This document shows, one piece after another, positions 1 to 7,377 of a DNA stretch of 19,647 nucleotides. Both the position numbers and the translations under genes were made by a program. The stretch comes from JAOTWJ01 sp036398175 (lineage in GTDB: Bacteria; Gemmatimonadota; Gemmatimonadetes; Gemmatimonadales; GWC2-71-9). The stretch covers positions 1 through 19,647 of the forward strand of contig DASWHL010000095.1 in the NCBI GenBank assembly GCA_036398175.1. Direction: 5' to 3'. The notes below the pieces were generated by a model. The model was not told the DNA's origin. It saw only the letters and a program-made list of their open reading frames with translations, and did no database searches. How positions within the stretch are numbered: the first letter of the stretch is position 1; every line of letters starts with the position of its first letter.

Positions 1-1095
1 CGCTACCCCGACGCCCGCACGATCCGGGACGCCCGCGAGCTGCGGGTACGGATCCAGGGCGACCTGGCGCAACTGGGTGATGCGCCGTCGGCCGCGGCCG
101 TGGCGGAGGCGGCGGCGGCGCCGGTGGCTCCCCCCACCGCCGTCCGGCCGCCCCGTGGCGCCCGGCCGGCCACGCCGCCCAGCCCCCTGAGCCGCGGGAC
201 GAGGTTCCGCGGAGGGTGCAGCGAAGAGGACGACGAGCGGCTCATTGCGCTGAACGCGCTGCTCCAGATGCGGGCCGAGCAGGCGCTGCCCAACCTGCGG
301 CAGGTGATCGAGCGGCGCGACGAGGGCTCGGTATGCCTCCGGCGGCAGGCCATGTTCCTCGTGTCGCAGAAGCGGTCGCCCGAGACCTCGGCCATCCTGC
401 TCGGCGCGGCCCGGAACGATCCGGACGCCGAGGTGCGCGAGAACGCCGTGTTCTGGCTCTCGCAGGTCAACGCACCCGAGGCCATCGCGGCGCTCGACTC
501 GATTCTCCAGCACAGCGGCGACCAGGCCCTTCAGGAGAAAGCCGTCTTCGCGCTGTCGCAGCAGCGGGGTGAGGCGGCGGGGCGCGCCCTCCGCGCGCAC
601 CTCGAGCGCCCGGGCGTGTCGGACGACGTCAAGGAAAACATCATCTTCTGGCTCGGCCAGAAACGGTCCGCCGAGAACGCGCAGTATCTCAAGGACTTCT
701 ACGCCAAGACCACGAGCAAGGTGCTGAAGGAGAAGATCCTCTTCTCCGTGTCCCAGATGTCCCTCGAGGAGAACGCGCGCTGGCTCGTGGGGATCGCGCA
801 GAACGCACGCGAGCCGATGGACATCCGCAAGAACGCGCTGTTCTGGGCGGGGCAGATGAAACAGGTGCCGTTCACGGAGCTCGCGGCGATGTACGACCGG
901 GTCCAGGACCGGGAGATGAAGGAGCAGCTGATCTTCGTGTACTCGCAGCGCCAGGGGACCGAGTCGGTGGACAAGCTGATTCAGATTGCCCGCACGGAAA
1001 CCGACCCGGAGCTGCGGAAGAACGCCATCTTCTGGCTCAGCCAGTCGCGGGATCCGCGGGTCGCCGATTTCCTGCTCGAGATGATCAACAGGTGA
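1..1095 (+). CDS. HEAT-repeat protein, 5' end outside window
   Basis: The reading frame is open from base 1 and ends at TGA 1093-1095, so the true start probably lies upstream. A GTG at 100 is the first listed start, but the 33 codons before it read as plausible protein (RYPDARTIRDARELRVRIQ), like the TPR-type YPxxxxxxDA segments of periplasmic proteins. An Ala/Pro-rich linker follows (about bases 85-200). The rest is eight HEAT-like repeats of roughly 30-37 residues, each with a core such as ENAVFWLSQ, ENIIFWLGQ, KNALFWAGQ or KNAIFWLSQ. HEAT repeats form alpha-solenoid binding scaffolds; no catalytic motif is visible and the partner is unknown. The next gene carries the same repeat core and lies 49 nt downstream on the same strand, so the two are probably paralogues in one operon. 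The family call is firm; the function is not. Confidence 0.85.
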   Translation, partial: RYPDARTIRDARELRVRIQGDLAQLGDAPSAAAVAEAAAAPVAPPTAVRPPRGARPATPPSPLSRGTRFRGGCSEEDDERLIALNALLQMRAEQALPNLRQVIERRDEGSVCLRRQAMFLVSQKRSPETSAILLGAARNDPDAEVRENAVFWLSQVNAPEAIAALDSILQHSGDQALQEKAVFALSQQRGEAAGRALRAHLERPGVSDDVKENIIFWLGQKRSAENAQYLKDFYAKTTSKVLKEKILFSVSQMSLEENARWLVGIAQNAREPMDIRKNALFWAGQMKQVPFTELAAMYDRVQDREMKEQLIFVYSQRQGTESVDKLIQIARTETDPELRKNAIFWLSQSRDPRVADFLLEMINR

Positions 1096-1144
1096 CGGTA
1101 CGCCGAATGCCGACGGCCGAAGGCCGAAGGCGATGGGGGGTACG

Positions 1145-1900
1145 ATGAAGGTTTTGACCGCCTTGACCGCCTTGACCACCCTGACCGCCTTGTCTGTCCC
1201 GGCCCAGGGCCAGTCCCTGGCGGAGCGGGCGCAGGTGCGGAACGGGGAGGTGCGGTTCAGCTACGCGACCCGGCCGGAGGTCTGCGGCTCCGGGCAGAAC
1301 ATCCACGTCGTGCACTCCACGGACGATTGGGAGAGTGACTGCCAGCACGGCCCGGCCCGCGTGGTGCTGGAGTGGCGGAACGGGACGCTGGTGGACGTGG
1401 ACACTTATGTGGGCGGTCGCTGGCGCGCGCCGGGCCAGGGTGTGGTGGACCTGGGGATGGTCTCCGCGCCCGCGGCGGCCGACATGCTGCTCGACCTCGC
1501 GGGTCGGCTTCCCGGCAACGCCGCGGACGATCTCATCTTCCCGGCCACCATTGCGGACAGCGCGGAGGTCTGGCCGCGCCTGATCGCGATCGCCAAGAAC
1601 GACCGGGTGCCGCGGGGCACCCGCAAAAACGCCGTGTTCTGGCTCGGGCAGGCCGCGGGCGACCGTGCGGTCGCGGACCTCGGCGGCCTCGTGTCGGACC
1701 AGAACGAAGACCGGGAGATCCAGGAGCAGGCGGTCTTTGCCCTCTCCCAGCTCCGGAACGGCGGTGGCGTGCCGTCGCTGCTCGAGATCGCGCGCTCCCA
1801 CCAGGACGCCAAGGTCCGCAAGACGGCCATGTTCTGGCTCGGCCAGTCCAACGACCCCCGCGCCATCGCCCTGTTCGAGGAGATCCTGAAGGGGCGGTAA
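1145..1900 (+). CDS. exported HEAT-repeat protein
   Basis: I place the start at ATG 1145, preceded by a GGGGGG run at 1135-1140. An in-frame ATG at 1133 would add four residues (MGGT) and has no better ribosome site. The N-terminus is a signal peptide (MKVLTALTALTTLTALS, cleavage likely after VPAQGQ). Residues of about 25-150 form a domain I do not recognise; it has two cysteines (VCGSG and DCQHG) that could form a disulfide outside the cytoplasm. The C-terminal third holds three HEAT-like repeats with cores KNAVFWLGQ, EQAVFALSQ and KTAMFWLGQ, the same signature as the upstream gene. The protein is probably a periplasmic or surface scaffold. It ends at TAA 1898-1900. Exact partners and role are unknown. 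Confidence 0.85.
   Translation: MKVLTALTALTTLTALSVPAQGQSLAERAQVRNGEVRFSYATRPEVCGSGQNIHVVHSTDDWESDCQHGPARVVLEWRNGTLVDVDTYVGGRWRAPGQGVVDLGMVSAPAAADMLLDLAGRLPGNAADDLIFPATIADSAEVWPRLIAIAKNDRVPRGTRKNAVFWLGQAAGDRAVADLGGLVSDQNEDREIQEQAVFALSQLRNGGGVPSLLEIARSHQDAKVRKTAMFWLGQSNDPRAIALFEEILKGR
1154..1189 (+). repeat. four 9-bp tandem units inside a signal peptide
   Basis: The nonamer TTGACCGCC occurs at 1154 and 1163, then as TTGACCACC at 1172 and CTGACCGCC at 1181. The units are in frame and encode LTA LTA LTT LTA, most of the hydrophobic core of the signal peptide. Gain or loss of a unit would change the core by three residues without a frameshift. Confidence 0.85.
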
Positions 1901-1990
1901 CCGCCCCCGTTTGCACGCTGCACCACCTCCAGCCCCGGGCTACCTTACGCGGGTAGGGCCAACCCCCGCTCCCGGGTTCCCGGAGGTTCC

Positions 1991-3421
1991 ATGACATTCC
2001 ATTCCCGACTCCTCGCGGCGTCGGCCGTCATCGCGTCGAGCGCCTGCGCTGTCAATCCAGCCACCGGCAAGCGCGAGATCATGCTGGTGAGCGAGGGCCA
2101 GGAGCTGGCCATGGGCAAGCAGTACGACCAGCAGCTCGTGGCCGAGCTGGGCCTCTACGACGACGCCGCACTCGCGGGCTACGTGCAGCAGCTCGGGCTG
2201 CGGCTCGCGGCGCTTTCGGAGCGGCCGCAGCTGCCCTGGGCGTTCCGGCTGGTGGACGATCCCGTGGTGAACGCGTTCGCGGTCCCGGGCGGCTACATCT
2301 ACATCACGCGCGGCATCATGGCGCACATGGGCTCGGAGGCACAGCTGGTGAGCGTGCTGGGCCACGAGATTGGCCACGTCACGGCCCGCCACACCGCCCA
2401 GCAGATCACGCAGCAGCAGCTCGTGGGCCTCGGACTCGGGATCGGTTCGCTCTTCTCGCCCACCGCCGCGGGGATCGCGAGCGTCGGGGCGCAGGTTCTG
2501 TTCCTCAAGTTCTCGCGCGACGACGAGTCACAGGCCGACGAGTTGGGATTCCGCTACATGCGGGCGGCCCGCTACGACCCGCGTGAGGCGGCGGACGTGT
2601 TCGCGCAGCTGGCGCGCGTCTCGGGCACGTCCGGCAGCCGGCTCCCCGAGTGGCAGTCCACGCACCCCGATCCGGAGAATCGCCGCGGGAAGGCGCTGGC
2701 CCGGGCGGCCACGCTGCCGGAGGCCGAGCTGAGCGCCGCGGCCGTCCGGCGGGACGAGTATTTCAATCGGCTCGATGGGATGGTATTCGGGACGGATCCG
2801 CGCCAGGGGTATTTCCTGCATGCGCGCTTCGTGCATCCCCAGATGGCGTTCGAGTTGTCGTTTCCCGCGGGGTGGCAGTACGTCAACCAGCGCGCCATGG
2901 TGGCGGCGCAGAGCGCGGAGAAGGACGCCGTCGTCTTGTTGACGCTCGCCGAGGGCAACTCGCCCGCCGAGGCGGCGCGCGCGTTCTTCGGTGGCGAAGG
3001 CGTCTCCGGCACGCCCACGAGCGGCACCATCAACGGATTGTCCGCGGTGGGCGGCGCGTTCACGGCGCAGGCCGGCCAGGAGACCTACCAGGGAGAGGTC
3101 CAGTTCGTGGCCCACGGCGACGTCGTGCTTCAGCTCCTGGGGTACGCGGGAGCGGCGCGGTGGTCCGCCAGGAGCGCGGTGGTCCGCGCCGCGTTGCGCA
3201 GCGTGCGGCGGCTCACCGATCAGCGGATCCTGGCGGCGCAGCCGTGGCGTCTGGACATCGTGCGGACGGACCGCACGCTCACGCCGGCCGAGTTCCTCCA
3301 GCGATACCCGGGCCCGGTGGAGGCCGGGGATCTCGCGCTGATCAACCAGGTGGACGAGGGCGGCCGGTTCATGAGCCGGAACCTCGTGAAGCGGGTCGTG
3401 GGCGCGCCATTCCCACGGTGA
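1991..3421 (+). CDS. M48-family zinc metalloprotease lipoprotein
   Basis: Predicted 476-residue peptidase. ATG 1991 follows a good ribosome site (GGAGG, 1981-1985). The N-terminus is a lipoprotein signal ending in the lipobox-like ASSAC, so Cys18 is probably lipidated, followed by AVNPATGK as in many M48 lipoproteins. The zinc motif HEIGH lies at residues 125-129 within VLGHEIGHVTARH. The third ligand is Glu179 in ESQAD (the family ExxAD motif). A hydrophobic segment rich in Gly/Leu separates the two. M48 lipoproteins of this kind (BepA/LoiP-like) act in periplasmic quality control of outer-membrane proteins. The C-terminal ~220 residues (FELSFPAGWQYVN onward) are not a TPR domain and look like the extension found in non-enterobacterial members. 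It stands alone, with short gaps on both sides. Family call is firm, substrate unknown. Confidence 0.93.
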   Translation: MTFHSRLLAASAVIASSACAVNPATGKREIMLVSEGQELAMGKQYDQQLVAELGLYDDAALAGYVQQLGLRLAALSERPQLPWAFRLVDDPVVNAFAVPGGYIYITRGIMAHMGSEAQLVSVLGHEIGHVTARHTAQQITQQQLVGLGLGIGSLFSPTAAGIASVGAQVLFLKFSRDDESQADELGFRYMRAARYDPREAADVFAQLARVSGTSGSRLPEWQSTHPDPENRRGKALARAATLPEAELSAAAVRRDEYFNRLDGMVFGTDPRQGYFLHARFVHPQMAFELSFPAGWQYVNQRAMVAAQSAEKDAVVLLTLAEGNSPAEAARAFFGGEGVSGTPTSGTINGLSAVGGAFTAQAGQETYQGEVQFVAHGDVVLQLLGYAGAARWSARSAVVRAALRSVRRLTDQRILAAQPWRLDIVRTDRTLTPAEFLQRYPGPVEAGDLALINQVDEGGRFMSRNLVKRVVGAPFPR

Positions 3422-3443
3422 CGGGAGCCATGGCGCTCCGGGC

Positions 3444-3462
3444 GCCGGCCCTTGCGGCCGGC
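3444..3462 (+). terminator. GC-rich hairpin after the M48 gene
   Basis: GCCGGCC (3444-3450), a 5-nt loop CTTGC, then GGCCGGC (3456-3462) form a perfect 7-bp stem 22 nt after the protease stop codon. There is no T-tract, so it could be a weak terminator or merely a chance GC palindrome. Confidence 0.3.
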
Positions 3463-3539
3463 CGGGCTGTCGCCATGTTCGTGCGGGATGCGCCGGGTCG
3501 TCTGACGGACGGCTGAACCCAGCCCGGCGGGGAGACACC

Positions 3540-5150
3540 ATGTCCGGCACCGCAGCCGAGTCGTCCGCGCCGCGCCTGGGCGCGATAGACATCGGCACCA
3601 ACTCGATCCGGCTCATCGTGGCGGAAGTCCTGGCCGACGGGACGTATCGCGTGCTCGACGAGGAGCGCGAGATGACGCGCCTCGGCGCCGGGCTCGCGCG
3701 CACCGGCCACATGGCCCCCGAGTCCATCGCGCGGACCCTCGAGTCCCTCGGCAAGATGAAGGCGATCGCCGACGGATTCGGGGTCTCCGAGTTGCGCGCC
3801 GCCGGCACCAGCGCCGTCCGGGAAGCCGAAAACGGTGAGGCGTTCCGCCGCGAGGCCTGGCGCCGGCACCGCATCCGCGTGGAGGTCGTGTCGCCCGAGG
3901 AGGAAGCCCGGCTGGCCTTCGAGAGCGCCATGCGGCGATTCGATCTGGAAGGGCGCGCCGTGGCGGTGGCGGATATCGGGGGCGGGAGCCTGGAGGTGGT
4001 CCTGTCGGCTGGATCCATCGTGGATCAGGTGCACTCGCTGCCGCTGGGCGCCGTCCGTCTCACCGAGAAACACGTCCGGTCCGACCCGCTCAAGGACAAG
4101 CACTGGCGCGCGCTGCGCCGGACCATTGACGCCTCGTACCGGAAGGAGATCGGCAAGCCGCCGTTCACGGTCGAAGTGCTGGTGGGAAGCGGCGGCACGT
4201 TCTCGGCGCTGGGCGGCATGGTGCGGTTCGAGCGCGAGGGGAAGGAAGGCAATCCGCACGGCTACACCGTGACCCGCGCGGAAGTGACCCGCATGCTGGC
4301 GCGGTTCCTCGAGGTGCCCGAATCCCAGCGCCGCCAGATCCCGGGCATGCCGCCGCAGCGGGCGGACATCATGGTGGCCGGGGCGGCGGTGGTGGCGCGT
4401 CTGGCCAAGCACCTCCGGTGCCGGCAGATCATCGTCAACGACGGGGGCGTGCGGGACGGACTGATCCTCGCCATGATCGCGGACCTGGGATTGGGTGGCG
4501 CCCCCTCGGCGGCCCCGCCCACGCGGCTCGACGCCGTCCGGCGGTTCGCGCGCCGGTGCCTCTCCAACGAACGGCACGGCGGGCAGGTGGCCGAGCTGGC
4601 GGGCCGGATCTTCGACGGCCTGCGGAACCGGTACGGTCTGGATGCCCCGAGCCGCGAGCTGCTCGTGGCCGCGGCGCTCGTCCACGACGTGGGCTTCCTC
4701 GTCAACCACGCCAAGCATCACAAGCACGCGTACCACCTGATCATGCACTCGGACCTGGCCGGCTGGTCCGCGCGCGAGGTCGAGGTGATCGCCAACGTGG
4801 TGCGCTATCACCGCCGGGCCTACCCCAAGCGGGCGCATGCCAACTTTGCCCGGCTCACCAAGGCCGACCGGCGCCTGGTGCGGCGGCTGGCCGGGATTCT
4901 GCGCCTCGCCGTGGCCCTCAATCGGAGTCACCAGCAGCTCGTGACGGATGTGCGCTGCCACGCTCGCCGCGGGCGCGTGACGCTGGTGGCCGTGGCGGGT
5001 CAGGAGCCGCTGGTGGAGCTGTGGGACGCGCGCCGCAAGGCCGGGCTGTTCGAGCGGGCGTTCGACGCGCGCCTGACCGTGAAGTGGGACGCCGCTACGG
5101 CGACCGCGGAGCGGCCGTTGCGCGTCGTGCGCGCGAAGCGCGGCGCCTAG
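3540..5150 (+). CDS. ppx: Ppx/GppA-family exopolyphosphatase
   Basis: Predicted 536-residue Ppx/GppA phosphatase, which hydrolyses inorganic polyphosphate from the ends and/or converts pppGpp to ppGpp. The ASKHA-type phosphate-binding loops are visible: AIDIGTNSIRLIV near residues 15-27, ADIGGGSLEV around residues 144-153 and GSGGTFSALGG further on. The C-terminal part carries the HD-like domain usual in longer members (His382-Asp383 in LVHDVG, then a His-rich NHAKHHKH at 389-396). Length fits the two-domain form. ATG 3540 follows GGGGAG (3529-3534) at good spacing. The gene converges on, and overlaps by 56 nt, a minus-strand CHAD-CYTH gene, a protein class linked to polyphosphate. Sequence alone does not separate Ppx from GppA activity. 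Confidence 0.92.
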   Translation: MSGTAAESSAPRLGAIDIGTNSIRLIVAEVLADGTYRVLDEEREMTRLGAGLARTGHMAPESIARTLESLGKMKAIADGFGVSELRAAGTSAVREAENGEAFRREAWRRHRIRVEVVSPEEEARLAFESAMRRFDLEGRAVAVADIGGGSLEVVLSAGSIVDQVHSLPLGAVRLTEKHVRSDPLKDKHWRALRRTIDASYRKEIGKPPFTVEVLVGSGGTFSALGGMVRFEREGKEGNPHGYTVTRAEVTRMLARFLEVPESQRRQIPGMPPQRADIMVAGAAVVARLAKHLRCRQIIVNDGGVRDGLILAMIADLGLGGAPSAAPPTRLDAVRRFARRCLSNERHGGQVAELAGRIFDGLRNRYGLDAPSRELLVAAALVHDVGFLVNHAKHHKHAYHLIMHSDLAGWSAREVEVIANVVRYHRRAYPKRAHANFARLTKADRRLVRRLAGILRLAVALNRSHQQLVTDVRCHARRGRVTLVAVAGQEPLVELWDARRKAGLFERAFDARLTVKWDAATATAERPLRVVRAKRGA

Positions 5151-6609
5151 CCGCGCGCGGTGCGGCGGGGCTCCGGCTCGTGGCCAGCGTCAGGTTCAGA
5201 TAGGCCGGGTCGCCGGTCACCTCGCGGTCCACCAACGGCGCCAGCCACTCGGGCACGCGGACTTCGGTGTCGGCCCGCGGCAGCTCCACCTCCGCCAGCA
5301 CCAGCGGGCGGTCGCGGAACTCGTCTATCTCCCAGGTGAGCGGGCCGTCCGGGATGCGGTAGCGGCGCTTGGCAATCCGGCAGCCGTCGGTGTGCGGCCA
5401 CAGCGCCGCGAACAACTCCTCGCTGGTTTCCTCTTCGATCTCGACCCGGGCGATGCCGGCGCCGAGCTTGACCGTGCGATAGAACCGCTCGCCGGCCGCG
5501 TCCCGAATCCGTCGCAGCCGTTCGCGCAGCCGATCGCCGGGGAGCCATCCCTGCACGATCTCCTGCACGGCGGCCTCGCGCGTGGCCCCCGGCAGACCGC
5601 GCAGGAGGTACTTGCGTTCCCGTTCCACCGGGACGCCGGGGCTCCGGCCCACGGTGTCGGCCACCTCGGCCGCCTCCCCGAAGAACGCGCGGGCGCCGTC
5701 GTGCAGCCATCGCTCGGTCAGGGCGGCGAACAGGGTGTCCCGGCGCACTCGGGCCCGGGCGGCGAGCGCGACGAGACCGAGCCGTTCGTCCCGCCGCCGC
5801 TCCCGCTGCATGGCGGCCCCGTCCCCCTCGAGGGCCAGCGACCGCAGGCGGTGGACCTTGGTGGTGGCCACGGACTCCAGGGCGGCCAGCAGCGCGGCGT
5901 CGAGCACGTGCATGTCATGGAGCGCGCCCAGCAGGTCCTGGAGGTCCTTGAGGTGCTCGACGAGCGCCTTCACGCCGTCGGCTTCAGTGCGGACAGGCTC
6001 CAGCACGTAGCGGAGCCGCTTGGCGCTGATCCGGGCCTCGTGCGCGTTCTCCTCGTCCTCCGGCCCGCGGATGGCGGCCAGCCGGATCTCGAGGTCGGCC
6101 GCATGCTGCCGGAGCAGCGCGGCAAAGGTCTCGCGAAACGGCGGCTCGGTGGCGTCCAGTTCCCCGAGCCGCTTCTCCAGCATCTCGGCGGCGCGCGCGA
6201 AGTCGGCCCGGACATGGCGGCGCGCGGCGGCGTAGTTCTCACGACGCGTGGTGCGCAGGCCGCGCATCAGCCAGTTGAGGCCCGTCCGTTCCCCGCGGGC
6301 CAGGGCGCCACGCTGATCCTCCAGCCAGGCCAACTGGACCTCCGCGTCCCGGCCCGGGTTGGTGGCCGTCCCGAGGTCCTGAAACCGCCGCCGGATCTTG
6401 GTGGCGCCGGCCCGGCCAAGCCAGCGTCGGTAGGCGCGGAGCACGCTGCGCAGACGCCGCACGGCCACCCGGAAATCGTGCAGCGCCTCGGAGTCGCTCC
6501 GGTTCCGGAGCCGGCCGAGCGCCGCCGCGGCCTCCGACGCATTGCCACGCGCGATGCGCCGCACGGCATCGGCCGTGGGGCGATCGAGGAGCGTTCCGCG
6601 GCGGGACAT
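5095..6609 (-). CDS. CHAD-CYTH fusion protein (CHAD first)
   Basis: Predicted 504 residues starting at ATG 6609. An upstream in-frame extension to 7203 is only the shadow of sixA. The N-terminal ~300 residues are a CHAD domain, with conserved His/basic helices at LHDFRVAVRRLRSVLRAYR (His44) and AHEARISAKRLRYVLEPV. The C-terminal part is a CYTH (triphosphate tunnel metalloenzyme) domain with the signature ExExK at residues 329-333 (ERERK), then alternating charged beta-strands (FYRTVKLG, ARVEIEEETSE, WEIDEFRD, LAEVELP). CHAD domains bind polyphosphate; CYTH enzymes bind or hydrolyse triphosphates. Many fusions place CYTH first, so this order is less usual. It overlaps sixA by one nucleotide (TGATG) and its 3' end overlaps ppx. 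A polyphosphate-related role is inference. Confidence 0.88.
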   Translation of the reverse strand: MSRRGTLLDRPTADAVRRIARGNASEAAAALGRLRNRSDSEALHDFRVAVRRLRSVLRAYRRWLGRAGATKIRRRFQDLGTATNPGRDAEVQLAWLEDQRGALARGERTGLNWLMRGLRTTRRENYAAARRHVRADFARAAEMLEKRLGELDATEPPFRETFAALLRQHAADLEIRLAAIRGPEDEENAHEARISAKRLRYVLEPVRTEADGVKALVEHLKDLQDLLGALHDMHVLDAALLAALESVATTKVHRLRSLALEGDGAAMQRERRRDERLGLVALAARARVRRDTLFAALTERWLHDGARAFFGEAAEVADTVGRSPGVPVERERKYLLRGLPGATREAAVQEIVQGWLPGDRLRERLRRIRDAAGERFYRTVKLGAGIARVEIEEETSEELFAALWPHTDGCRIAKRRYRIPDGPLTWEIDEFRDRPLVLAEVELPRADTEVRVPEWLAPLVDREVTGDPAYLNLTLATSRSPAAPRAARRRASRARRATAAPRSP

Positions 6610-7112
6610 CAGGACGCCAGGCGCCGGAGGATCTTGGGGGGCAGGGACCACTTCAGCTCGGCCGCGCCGGGCTCCGGCGGGCCCGCAAACCGCAGCAGAC
6701 ACGCGCCCCCTTTCTTGAGCGCGAACCCGGCGCCCGGCTGACCCAGCAGGAACCAGCTCACCAGCTCCCCCAGGTCCGGCTCGTGCCCGACGATCGCGAT
6801 CCGCGACTCGGGGCGGGCCGCGAGCCAAGCCCGCACCTCGTCCAGCGCTCCCCCGTGGGCCAATGGCGGGGCGTCCACGACGTCCAGCTCGCCGTACGCC
6901 TCGCTCACGATCTCCGCGGTCTGGACGGCGCGCGTAAAGGGGCTCGTGGCCAGGAGATCCAGCTTGGGCACGAGCCGCTGGAGCGCGCGGGCGTTGTCCT
7001 GCATCCGTTCCCGGCCCTCCTGCGTGATGGGACGCTCCTGGTCCGGCCGCCCGGTCTTCGCCCATTCCTCGCGATCGTCGGCGATGGCGTGGCGAATGAC
7101 CAGCAGATCCAT
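6609..7112 (-). CDS. sixA: SixA-type phosphohistidine phosphatase
   Basis: Predicted 167 residues, the usual size for SixA. It has the histidine-phosphatase signature RHA at residues 7-9 (LLVIRHAIAD), the TSPFTRAVQTAEIV segment and the second catalytic histidine in IVGHEPDLGELVSWFL. SixA proteins dephosphorylate phosphohistidine on signalling or PTS proteins in the cytoplasm; some bacterial relatives act on small phosphate esters instead. Start ATG 7112 is preceded on the minus strand by GGAG at 7-nt spacing. Its stop overlaps the next start (TGATG), so translation of the CHAD-CYTH gene is probably coupled to it. The histidine-phosphatase assignment is firm, the physiological substrate is not. 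Confidence 0.9.
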   Translation of the reverse strand: MDLLVIRHAIADDREEWAKTGRPDQERPITQEGRERMQDNARALQRLVPKLDLLATSPFTRAVQTAEIVSEAYGELDVVDAPPLAHGGALDEVRAWLAARPESRIAIVGHEPDLGELVSWFLLGQPGAGFALKKGGACLLRFAGPPEPGAAELKWSLPPKILRRLAS

Positions 7113-7235
7113 GGTGCGGCTCCGGGAACGGGCGTCGAGCGACCCCCAAAGGTATCCTCGGGGCCGGCGCGCCGTTCCGTGATCGGACTGCCGCGGTCGG
7201 CATTCCGATTTCAGGACAAGGAATACCAGCGACGT

Positions 7236-7251
7236 GTCACGATCGGGTGAC
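7236..7251. promoter_or_regulatory. short inverted repeat in a divergent intergenic region
   Basis: GTCAC (7236-7240) and GTGAC (7247-7251) form a 5-bp inverted repeat around a 6-nt centre. It lies between the divergently read sixA (start 7112) and beta-propeller gene (start 7378), a place where an operator could sit. The arms are short enough to arise by chance. The rest of 7113-7377 shows no clear gene; a good ribosome site (GGGAGGG, 7364-7370) serves the propeller gene. Confidence 0.2.
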
Positions 7252-7377
7252 GAACTTGCCAGCGGGTAAACGGTTCAGCAAGCTGGCCTTACGGCCGTCC
7301 GCAGCGGTGCCGCCATTGACACCAGCGCCCGGCCGTGCGCACTCTCTTCGGCACACGCCCTGCGGGAGGGCCGCTCC

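Noticed and set aside
2528..4961. Long minus-strand open frames opposite the M48 and ppx genes (2528-4018 and 3369-4961).
   Set aside because: They are shadows of GC-rich coding sequence. They show no family motifs, while the opposite strand has clear M48 and Ppx signatures.
5392..6741. A 449-residue plus-strand open frame opposite the CHAD-CYTH gene.
   Set aside because: Low-complexity Arg/Gly/Pro reading with no motif; the minus strand carries CHAD and CYTH signatures.
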